Positions 33,119 through 40,400 of a stretch of 44,392 nt of DNA are shown piece by piece. The translations under genes and the position numbers were made by a program. How positions within the stretch are numbered: position 1 is the first letter of the stretch; every line of letters starts with the position of its first letter. This stretch comes from Lachnospiraceae bacterium (GTDB taxonomy: Bacteria; Bacillota; Clostridia; Lachnospirales; Lachnospiraceae): NCBI GenBank assembly GCA_900757195.1, contig CAAEMZ010000057.1, positions 1-44,392 on the forward strand, read 5' to 3'. Below the pieces are notes generated by a model. It was given only the letters and a program-made list of their open reading frames with translations, had not been told where the DNA came from and made no database searches.

Positions 33119-33178
33119 GTTATAGAAAAATAAAAACCTTTCTATAACAAAAAAGAGTATTGCTGAAGCAACACTCCC
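33119..33178 (-). terminator. Terminator of the HPr gene and second hairpin
   Basis: GAGTGTTGC pairs with GCAATACTC (33155-33176) around TTCA, followed by six T on the minus strand. A second hairpin GTTATAGAAA/TTTCTATAAC (33119-33148) follows on. The first is a clear intrinsic terminator. Confidence 0.82.
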
Positions 33179-33200
33179 ATCCATATCACAGATATTCAAA

Positions 33201-33464
33201 CTATTCGCCCAGGCCGGTTTCGACAACTTTACGCATAGCTTCCAAAGCCATTTCCTCGTCTTCGCCATCACAGCACAGTTCGATAACATCGCCGCATTTA
33301 ACACAGGCGCCCAAAACGCTTAAAACACTCTTTGCGTTGGCTGTGCTTCCTTTTGCGCCAAAAGTAATCAGTGATCTGAATCGCATCGCTTCTTTGCAGA
33401 AAATTCCGGCCGGACGTAGGTGTAGCCCTGAAGGATTTGTAATTTTAATTGTATCACTTACCAT
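33201..33464 (-). CDS. ptsH: HPr phosphocarrier protein (canonical, His15 and Ser46)
   Basis: This 87 aa HPr has the phospho-accepting His15 in GLHLRPAG and the regulatory Ser46 in NAKSVLSVLGA, at exactly the expected residue numbers. It can take part in sugar uptake and in HPr kinase-controlled catabolite repression. It is Cys-rich for the family (Cys23 and others in ACVKCGDVIELCCDG). It is followed by its own terminator and lies after cdaR with a hairpin between. The ptsI gene is not adjacent, so whether this is the main cellular HPr is inference. Confidence 0.9.
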   Translation of the reverse strand: MVSDTIKITNPSGLHLRPAGIFCKEAMRFRSLITFGAKGSTANAKSVLSVLGACVKCGDVIELCCDGEDEEMALEAMRKVVETGLGE

Positions 33465-33567
33465 AATATCTTCTCTCCCGCGTTTTTACATTTCCGCTTA
33501 CTCATTTAATACACATATAAAATGTTACCACTTTTCCCCCACAAAGGCAACCGTTTTTTATCTCTGA

Positions 33568-33622
33568 AAATAATTTTTCAGCCCGCAAAAGTTTTTTCCT
33601 TCACGGGCTGAGAATTATTTTT
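33568..33622 (-). terminator. Intrinsic terminator after cdaR
   Basis: CAGCCCG (33579-33585) and CGGGCTG (33604-33610) pair, with outer AATAATT/AATTATT bases extending the stem. On the minus strand the T tract is short. It ends the cdaA-cdaR operon before the HPr gene. Confidence 0.68.
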
Positions 33623-34844
33623 CTTCTATTTTAATTTTTACCGGCACATCTTCGCTCAACTGAACCTTCTGACTGGTTTCCATCTGGAGGTTCACGACAT
33701 GCGTTCCGGGCTCCAGCCCTGAAACGTTCAGTGAAAATGCCAGTTTGGTGTAATCCAGCATATCAATATCCATGTTCAGTCCATAGAGATTATAGGTGAT
33801 TGCCGAATCTCCAACGATGGAATACTTATAGCTGTCGGACCTGCCTTCCAGTTTCACAGAGTCAAACTCGATCACCGATCCGACCCGGTTATAGGCGTCT
33901 ACTTTAACAACCAGCTTCGCCGTCTTCTCAGCATCTGACCGGGCAAACACGACGCCCTTTGCCTTTATAATGCTTTCCAGATCCACCGAATCCTCCAGCG
34001 TTTCCGAAATGTTCTCCGCCACATAATCATTGAGAGCAATCTCGTCAATGCTGTCCAGCACTTCTCTGCTGCCAGCGATCTCCACTTCCGAAGGCGTATA
34101 GTCCAGAGATTCGATGCCATAACCTGCTGCCGTCGAGACATCAATGTTCCACTTTACCGGAACCGTTTTGGTATCCAGCAGCGTGACGTTGACTTTCAGC
34201 TTCTCCTGGCTGAAGGTGATGTCCGTGCTGTCGATCACATTTCCGCCGGAATCGTAGAGAATCGGGCTGACGGAAAAGGAACCGTCCTCCGACATACCGG
34301 AGACATTCACCGATGCATAGACGCTGGAAATCCGGTCAATCGTCGTTTTTGCGCCTTCAATCCGGATAATATTCGGTTCTACGGTAATCGTTCCCACAGC
34401 TTTTCCGGTAATCACCTGTCCCTCGGCTTTGGCGGCAACCATTTTGTCCACACTGGCCAGTTCTTCGATTCGTACCTGCATCATCGTATTCGCGCCTTTG
34501 ACAATACTGATCTGATTGTTATAGCGAAGCGGTGTCACTTCAATCGGCACGGCCCCCGTAAACGACAGATTTGCGAAGTCGGCAACCGCCTCAAAATCCT
34601 TTGCCGACAGTATCTTTAAAATCGACTGGCGGCCGCGCACCGTCACGTTGACCGTATTTCCCGAAACAACTTCATATGTTTTATCATTTTCCCGGAATAG
34701 GTTTTCGTTGGCTTTTGTCACCGGAAGCTCCAGTACCCTTGTCTGTTCCGGATCTTCAATGCTCACCACAACAAGCCAGAAGACGATCGCCAACAGTAAC
34801 GATATTCCTTTCATACCCAGGTTATTCGTTAGCTTTTTTTTCAT
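33615..34844 (-). CDS. cdaR: CdaR/YbbR domain regulator of the c-di-AMP synthase
   Basis: This 409 aa protein has one N-terminal membrane segment (about residues 13-28, ISLLLAIVFWLVVVSI) followed by repeated YbbR domains on the outer face (for example VVSGNTVNVTVRGRQSILKIL and EIAGSREVLDSIDEI). It binds and adjusts CdaA in the membrane. Its start overlaps the end of cdaA by 23 bases. In many Firmicutes the next gene is glmM; here a terminator and an HPr gene follow. Confidence 0.93.
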   Translation of the reverse strand: MKKKLTNNLGMKGISLLLAIVFWLVVVSIEDPEQTRVLELPVTKANENLFRENDKTYEVVSGNTVNVTVRGRQSILKILSAKDFEAVADFANLSFTGAVPIEVTPLRYNNQISIVKGANTMMQVRIEELASVDKMVAAKAEGQVITGKAVGTITVEPNIIRIEGAKTTIDRISSVYASVNVSGMSEDGSFSVSPILYDSGGNVIDSTDITFSQEKLKVNVTLLDTKTVPVKWNIDVSTAAGYGIESLDYTPSEVEIAGSREVLDSIDEIALNDYVAENISETLEDSVDLESIIKAKGVVFARSDAEKTAKLVVKVDAYNRVGSVIEFDSVKLEGRSDSYKYSIVGDSAITYNLYGLNMDIDMLDYTKLAFSLNVSGLEPGTHVVNLQMETSQKVQLSEDVPVKIKIEEK

Positions 34845-35703
34845 TTTTGATGAATCTCCTCCATGGGCTCCGTTTTGATGTGTCCTGATTTTTCATCAGG
34901 GTGCTGAGCTTTTCCCGGAGTTCCTCCTGGTTCAGCCCTCTGAAAAGCATGCCGTCATGGGCAATCGAAATCATTCCGGTCTCTTCCGACACAATCAGCG
35001 TAATGCTGTCCGATACCTCACTGATTCCGACGCCGGCACGGTGGCGCGTTCCCAGTTCTTTACTTAAAAGCATATTGTCCGAAAGGGGGAGATAACAGGT
35101 GGCTGCCACAATGCGGTTATTCCGGATAAATACCGCACCGTCATGCAGCGGTGTGTTATGTTCAAAAATATTCATCAGAAGCTGACTGCTGACCATCGAA
35201 TCCAGAAAAATTCCGGTACGCTCATATTCGCTGAGGCGTACCTCCTGTTCGATAACGATCAGCGCCCCCGTCCGGGCCTTTGACATCTCCACACAGGCCT
35301 TGATAATTTCTGATTTTGTTTTCTCGATCACTTTTGCTGCCTGTTCATCCACTGCCGCGCCGCTGCTGAGATTAAAGACCGAAGATAAAAGATTCTTCCG
35401 TCCAAGCTGCTCGAGGGCCCTTCGAAGTTCCGGCTGAAACAGAACGAAAATCGAGATGATCGTCACACTGATCAGATTCTGGAACAGCCAGAGGATCGTA
35501 CTCATCTGAAAAACGTAGGCAACCAGCACAAAAGCAAAAATCACAAGAATCCCTTTAAGCAGTGTCCACGCCCGCGTGTCACGAATCCATATCAGAATGT
35601 AATAAATCAATACACTGATAATCAATATCTCAAAGATATTTGTCAACCGAATCATCGGTATCACCGAAATAATACGGTTAAATAATCCGGTAATCGCTTC
35701 CAT
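34822..35703 (-). CDS. cdaA: Diadenylate cyclase CdaA
   Basis: This 293 aa enzyme makes the second messenger c-di-AMP from two ATP. Three N-terminal membrane segments (about residues 11-95) precede the DAC domain, which shows the two defining motifs, LHDGAVFI (DGA) and LGTRHRAGVG (RHR). Regulated processes usually include potassium and osmolyte balance and wall stress. The start follows GGAGG. The operon reads two unknown membrane proteins, then cdaA, then cdaR. Confidence 0.96.
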   Translation of the reverse strand: MEAITGLFNRIISVIPMIRLTNIFEILIISVLIYYILIWIRDTRAWTLLKGILVIFAFVLVAYVFQMSTILWLFQNLISVTIISIFVLFQPELRRALEQLGRKNLLSSVFNLSSGAAVDEQAAKVIEKTKSEIIKACVEMSKARTGALIVIEQEVRLSEYERTGIFLDSMVSSQLLMNIFEHNTPLHDGAVFIRNNRIVAATCYLPLSDNMLLSKELGTRHRAGVGISEVSDSITLIVSEETGMISIAHDGMLFRGLNQEELREKLSTLMKNQDTSKRSPWRRFIKNEKKANE

Positions 35704-35743
35704 GCCGCACCTCCTTTTTCATTTTATTTATTCTGCAGACATT

Positions 35744-36877
35744 TTATTTCTGGTCTAATTCATCAAAATCAAATCCGTCAAAAGACAGTTCATCAAAATC
35801 ACCGACAACATTGTTGTTCACCGGCTTTTCTTCCGGCAGTGTCTGTCCCGGCACAGCTACGGTCGTATCGCCGTTCGGGATTCCGTCCGCAACCATCGGC
35901 TGCTCTGTGAATTCTTCCGTTTTTTTGGATTTTTTTGATTTTTTCGGAGATTTTTTTCTTCCAAAAGTTTTTACCGTGCGTTCTGCTTGTGTAATCTGAA
36001 TCTTAGGTATGGCTTTCACATAATAGTAGTAGTCATCATCTTCAAACTGAAGCATTTCTTTTTTTCCGTAATCCAGCGTACATCCCATAAAATGAATGAG
36101 CGCCGCCAGAAGTCCGCCGAGAACGGAACCGACAATGACCATCATCAGGTTCATGCCTTCCACCGAAGACGCCTGAACCGCAAGACCGATAACGTTCACC
36201 ACCGCACCCGCAGCAATGGCAATATACCAGGAATAATCCACGGAAAGGCGGGAAATTCCATAGGTGACCAAAATGACCAGTGTAAACACGATGATATAAG
36301 CAATCACCTCTCTGTCCGAAAACAGTTTATCAAAAACGTACTGGTAGCTCGTCATAATCCCCTGTACATCCGTTCCCGGATCCCCAAGGCTGGCCGCTTC
36401 CTGCAGATATCCGACGATCTTCATCAGAATGATACCGAAAGCTACCGGAACAGCCGCAAAAGGATTAAAGGCCATGGCTCCGATCAGCGGAATCATATAA
36501 TGCAGATTAAACTGAGCCAGTACCGGATAGAGAACGATCAGTATCCCCTGATCCGGAGCAAATTTCAAATAGATAAAGTAAAACAGTAAAAATACAACCA
36601 GCGCCACCGCTGAAAGCATCATCGACAGCTTAAACAGATGGAGCAGTACCACCAGCGCGCAGATCAGCACAAAAACAGAAATCGGCACGACGGCACAGAT
36701 GACTGATAAAAACAGCATCGGTATGGTTCCGGTCAGCGCTTCAAAATATCCCAGTTCATTATTAATATAGGAAAATGCCAGCATCGCCAGAATGAATTTT
36801 CCGATGATCTGCACCGGATATTCGAAGTTTTTATAAAATCCTACGATTTTCTCTTTGATTTCCAATAGACTTGTCAT
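35744..36877 (-). CDS. Polytopic membrane protein of unknown function, upstream of cdaA
   Basis: This 377 aa protein is not one I recognise. About nine hydrophobic segments fill residues 20-270 (for example PISVFVLICALVVLLHLF and MMVIVGSVLGGLLAALIHFM). A cytoplasmic-looking tail of about 100 residues follows. It has a Lys-rich patch (GRKKSPKKSKKSKKTEE) and an acidic end (DFDELSFDGFDFDELDQK). Its ATG overlaps the stop of the 139 aa gene by one base, and cdaA starts 40 bases later. Co-transcription suggests a link to c-di-AMP or envelope control. That is inference only. Confidence 0.75.
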   Translation of the reverse strand: MTSLLEIKEKIVGFYKNFEYPVQIIGKFILAMLAFSYINNELGYFEALTGTIPMLFLSVICAVVPISVFVLICALVVLLHLFKLSMMLSAVALVVFLLFYFIYLKFAPDQGILIVLYPVLAQFNLHYMIPLIGAMAFNPFAAVPVAFGIILMKIVGYLQEAASLGDPGTDVQGIMTSYQYVFDKLFSDREVIAYIIVFTLVILVTYGISRLSVDYSWYIAIAAGAVVNVIGLAVQASSVEGMNLMMVIVGSVLGGLLAALIHFMGCTLDYGKKEMLQFEDDDYYYYVKAIPKIQITQAERTVKTFGRKKSPKKSKKSKKTEEFTEQPMVADGIPNGDTTVAVPGQTLPEEKPVNNNVVGDFDELSFDGFDFDELDQK

Positions 36878-37296
36878 TATTTAATATCCTCCGTTGAATT
36901 CATTTTATCCCGGTTTTCGTCCATTTCCGCCAGAGCTTTTAAATCCTGATAATACCAGCGGACCCTTTTCTGTGTATCGGTATACTTCCACCCGTAAAAA
37001 ACAATACTGATGACTGCAAATATAACAAGCACAATCACATAATACATTAAAACATTCCGGGCAAATGCCATCAGGTCCATACCGACAATGTTCTCCATGT
37101 AATACTCCGCACGGAGCACCAGATACAGACCAAAGCAGAGAACAAATCCCACGGTCACACCAATCAATGTCTTTAATGTATTCAACCGGACATAATCCCC
37201 CTGATAGTACCTGTTGACCGCCAGATCTTCTTTTCCCTGACCCTTTTCATACATGGCACAGCGGCTCATAATCCGAATTTTATCTTCATTGAGCAT
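36877..37296 (-). CDS. Small membrane protein of unknown function, first gene of the cdaA operon
   Basis: This 139 aa protein has two membrane segments (about residues 44-62 and 84-103) between charged ends. The first 40 residues hold a Cys and many Arg/Lys (MSRCAMYEKGQGKEDLAVNRYYQGDYVRL). I do not recognise the family. It starts the operon behind a good promoter (37383-37411), and its stop overlaps the next start in TAATG, which implies coupled translation of the two membrane proteins. Confidence 0.72.
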   Translation of the reverse strand: MLNEDKIRIMSRCAMYEKGQGKEDLAVNRYYQGDYVRLNTLKTLIGVTVGFVLCFGLYLVLRAEYYMENIVGMDLMAFARNVLMYYVIVLVIFAVISIVFYGWKYTDTQKRVRWYYQDLKALAEMDENRDKMNSTEDIK

Positions 37297-37382
37297 TATT
37301 TACACCTCACACTTACTAATCTTATTCTTTTTCTTATTTTTTCAGGCCCAGTTACGCATAAAAGGGCATTATTAATATTCGT

Positions 37383-37411
37383 ATTATATCACAATAATGA
37401 ACAAAAGTCAC
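37383..37411 (-). promoter_or_regulatory. Promoter of the cdaA operon
   Basis: A perfect -10 TATAAT (37383-37388) is preceded by GTGACT (37406-37411) with a 17-base spacer on the minus strand, about 90 bases upstream of the first gene. Confidence 0.72.
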
Positions 37412-37427
37412 TATCTATCCTTAATCG

Positions 37428-37472
37428 AAAATCGGGACCCCGGTGTCTGACGACCCCTGGTCCCGATTTTTA
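37428..37472. terminator. Intrinsic terminator of the phosphonate operon
   Basis: AAATCGGGACC and GGTCCCGATTT pair around a loop of about 20 bases. The T tract is short on the minus strand and better on the plus strand. It marks the end of the AEP locus. Confidence 0.7.
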
Positions 37473-37501
37473 TAAAACAGCGCCTGCTGCATCCTTTTTA
37501 T

Positions 37502-39370
37502 TTAAATGTATTCCAGCACTCCGCGGATATCCCGGACAACGGCATCTGCCCCGGCATCTCTGTATTTCTTTTCGGCTGCGGAGAGTTTTTCAGCTTTTTC
37601 TTCTTCGGAAAGGGCTGCATATTCTTCTTCGGAAAGTCCCATCACGGAACTGCCTTCCAGAATTCCGATCGTAAATACGCCGGCATTTTTTCCTTCCAGA
37701 ATATCCGAAACCGTATCTCCGACCTTAATCACTTTATCTGTGGAGGAAACGCCCAGCGCCTGCATATTTTTAAAGATCATATAGGGATAAGGACGGCCTT
37801 TGCCTTCGGTGGAATCCGGGCTGAACCAGCAGTCCGGTGCATAACCCATTTCCGCTGCCTTCGGCACAACCACCGACATCATGCTGTCTGTATATCCGGT
37901 CGTCGAACCGATTTTGATTCCTTTTTCACGGATTTTGTTTATTGTTTCCGTCACATAAGGTTTCGGTCCGGCATACTGATCCAGAATCGCCATCAGAGAC
38001 GGCTGGAAGGACGCATATAAACGATCCGCATCGGAATCCTCCGGCGCTCTGCCATATTTTTCCATCCATGCGTTCCGGATCCCCGGCATTTCCAGCATGG
38101 TGCGGATATGATCCCATTTCAGCATCCCCATCGGTTCCCGCACTTCTTCCATCGTCGGTTCGATTCCTGCCTCCCGGAACACCTCGATAAAGGCCCGTAC
38201 CGGTGCAAAACATCCATAATCGACCGTCGTTCCCGCCCAGTCGAAGATCACTGCTTCTGTCACTGCTTCTGTTCTGTTTTCCATATTTTCAAAAAACTCC
38301 TTAAATATACTGCATAATTTTAAAATGTCTTCTTCGTAAATCTCCCCGATATTTCCGATCCGGAAGGTATCCGCATCCGTAACCTTTCCCGGATAAATGG
38401 CATATCCCCGGTCTTTGACGTACTGATACATCTCTTCAAAGGAGAATTTATGATTTTCAGGGAATAAAAAGGTCGTAATGATCGGCCCCTGATGCGCCTC
38501 ACCGATATAGGTCTGAATTCCCATGTCCTTCATTTTACGAATGAGCAGACGGTTATTGCTGTAATATCTGGCAGATCTTGCCGGAATTCCCCCCTCCGCT
38601 TCCAGCTCTTCCATCGCCTTTGCAAAGGCAAGCACGGTATGGGTCGGCGATGTAAACCGCCATTTTCCATCCTTCTCCATGGTTTCCCACTGGTCATAAA
38701 GATCCAGAGACAGGCTTCTGGCTTTTCCCCGGCTTTCCATCAGCTTTTCCCGGTTACAGATAATAAATGAAAATCCCGGAACGCCCTGAATACATTTATT
38801 GGCGCTGCTGATGATAAAATCAATCCCGAGGGCTTCCACCGGAATATCCACACCGCCAAAGCTGGACATGGCATCGACAATCATCGTTTTTCCCGCCGAC
38901 TTCACCACCTTCGTCACCGCCGCGATATCATTTAAAATGCCGGAGGTTGTTTCACTGTGAACCATGGAAACGTGGGTAATTTCCGGATTTTCTTTTAAAA
39001 TTTCCGCCGTCTTCTCTGCCGAAGGTATCTGATGATAAGCTTCATTATACATCACATAATTAATTTTTGCATGTTCTGCAATATCACCCATGCGTTTTCC
39101 ATAGGCGCCATTGGCAATGATAAGCAGTTTATCATTTTCTCCAATAACGCTTGTCAGTACAGCCTCCACGCCAAAGGTTCCGCTTCCCTGCATGAGAACC
39201 GCCGTATAATTTTCTTCAGAGACATGTGCAAGCTTTAACAGGCCCCTTCGGATTTTCTGTGTTACCTGCTTATAATCTTCATCCCATGTGCAGTGGTCTG
39301 CCATCATTTCTCTCTTCACACTGTCCGTTGTTGTCAACGGTCCCGGTGTCAGCAATTTATAATTTACCAT
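37502..39370 (-). CDS. phnWX: PhnW-PhnX fusion: AEP-pyruvate transaminase and phosphonoacetaldehyde hydrolase
   Basis: This 622 aa bifunctional enzyme covers two consecutive steps. Residues 1-360 are PhnW: start LLTPGPLTTTDSVKREM, PLP-binding Lys192 in SANKCIQGVPGF. It moves the amino group of AEP to pyruvate, giving phosphonoacetaldehyde and alanine. Residues about 372-622 are PhnX of the HAD superfamily: nucleophile Asp377 in IFDWAGTTVD and Schiff-base Lys418 in MGMLKWDHIR, 41 residues apart as in known PhnX. It cuts the C-P bond to phosphate and acetaldehyde. A short linker with Met363 joins them. The start follows AAGGAAG. All key residues remain. Confidence 0.95.
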   Translation of the reverse strand: MVNYKLLTPGPLTTTDSVKREMMADHCTWDEDYKQVTQKIRRGLLKLAHVSEENYTAVLMQGSGTFGVEAVLTSVIGENDKLLIIANGAYGKRMGDIAEHAKINYVMYNEAYHQIPSAEKTAEILKENPEITHVSMVHSETTSGILNDIAAVTKVVKSAGKTMIVDAMSSFGGVDIPVEALGIDFIISSANKCIQGVPGFSFIICNREKLMESRGKARSLSLDLYDQWETMEKDGKWRFTSPTHTVLAFAKAMEELEAEGGIPARSARYYSNNRLLIRKMKDMGIQTYIGEAHQGPIITTFLFPENHKFSFEEMYQYVKDRGYAIYPGKVTDADTFRIGNIGEIYEEDILKLCSIFKEFFENMENRTEAVTEAVIFDWAGTTVDYGCFAPVRAFIEVFREAGIEPTMEEVREPMGMLKWDHIRTMLEMPGIRNAWMEKYGRAPEDSDADRLYASFQPSLMAILDQYAGPKPYVTETINKIREKGIKIGSTTGYTDSMMSVVVPKAAEMGYAPDCWFSPDSTEGKGRPYPYMIFKNMQALGVSSTDKVIKVGDTVSDILEGKNAGVFTIGILEGSSVMGLSEEEYAALSEEEKAEKLSAAEKKYRDAGADAVVRDIRGVLEYI

Positions 39371-39404
39371 ATTTTTCTTCCTTTTTATTTTTTATGATTA
39401 CAAT

Positions 39405-40400
39405 CTATTTACAGCTCTCGGATAATTCCTGATGTTTTTTCAGCAATTCTACCGTCAGCGTTTCCGGAAATACCTTCGGATAGGCAGATTTCTGTGCACT
39501 ATCCGCTGTTTCTCCCTCATAGAGAGGATTAGGATAGGTTTTCTGCAGTTCTTCCCGGCCGTTTTTAATGATACATTCCGCCATTTCCATTGCCAGTCCG
39601 TTCGTTTTATCCCCTTTGTCAATAACCGCCACGGATTCTGTCAGCGAAAAATTGCCCTCTGTCGGGTCCACATAGTCAATCGGAAGACCTTCTGCTTTAT
39701 CTGCTACCGCCTGATGTCTTAAACCGAATCCGATGGCAACCTCACCGGAGCGTACCTTTTTAATCGGGCCGGAACCGGAATCTTCGATATGAGGTCCTGC
39801 ATTTTTATAAATGCCGGACAGCACTTCTTTTGCGCCGTCTTCGCCATACTCGCTCACAATGGCCTGAATCAGCAGCCATGCCGTCGAAGAACTCTTAATA
39901 TCTGTCACGGAAATCTGTCCTTCATAAACCGGATCCGCCAGATCTTTTAAAGACTTCGGCATCGGCAGATTTTCCGCCTTCATCACCTCGGTATTCACAA
40001 TGATCGCACCTTCCTGGGAAGTGATCGGCGTATAGAAAGACGACGTTTCCGCCAGCGGCTTCGCATCGAAGGTCAGGTCCAGAAACATTTGATTCTGTTC
40101 CTGTGCGCTGTCTAAGTAAAAAGAACTCATAGTTATCATATCCGCTTCAATATTTTTGCCCTCCGCAAGGAGTTTGCCGCCCAGTTCTGCGGTTCCAAAG
40201 GTCTGGAACATATATTTTCCTTCATAGCCATTGCCATCCAGGGCATTTTTCATAGCCTCCACGGCTTCGTCGTCCGCATTGGAATAAATAACAACTTCTT
40301 TGGCGGCTCCACTGTTTCCTCCGGAACATCCGGTCAGTGCAAATGCCGATAATGTCATGATCCCTGCCAGGCAGGCTGCTGCTGCTTTTTTCATTTTCAT
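39405..40400 (-). CDS. Substrate-binding lipoprotein of the AEP transporter (internal start within the fused frame)
   Basis: Read from the internal ATG at 40400, this is a 331 aa lipoprotein. The signal peptide MKMKKAAAACLAGIMTLSAF leads to the lipobox LTGC with Cys25. The mature part begins VVIYSNADDEAVEAM, the usual start of iron/AEP-type binding proteins, and runs through ISVTDIKSSSTAWLLIQAI and RSGEVAIGFGLRHQAV. The AAAGGAG site 8 bases upstream is strong evidence that ribosomes can start here, whatever happens to the fused frame. It would bind the ligand outside the cell and deliver it to the permease. AEP is inferred from the neighbours. Confidence 0.75.
   Translation of the reverse strand: MKMKKAAAACLAGIMTLSAFALTGCSGGNSGAAKEVVIYSNADDEAVEAMKNALDGNGYEGKYMFQTFGTAELGGKLLAEGKNIEADMITMSSFYLDSAQEQNQMFLDLTFDAKPLAETSSFYTPITSQEGAIIVNTEVMKAENLPMPKSLKDLADPVYEGQISVTDIKSSSTAWLLIQAIVSEYGEDGAKEVLSGIYKNAGPHIEDSGSGPIKKVRSGEVAIGFGLRHQAVADKAEGLPIDYVDPTEGNFSLTESVAVIDKGDKTNGLAMEMAECIIKNGREELQKTYPNPLYEGETADSAQKSAYPKVFPETLTVELLKKHQELSESCK

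Noticed and set aside
33004..33150. Possible T-box before leuA
   Set aside because: No GGTGG-ACCGC core or specifier stem is present; only a promoter and small hairpins are seen.
37502..39370. PhnWX fusion as a sequencing frameshift artefact
   Set aside because: Both halves run in one frame, with intact motifs and a plausible linker, so no indel is needed to explain it. A lost stop codon remains possible but is not suggested by a ribosome site at the join.
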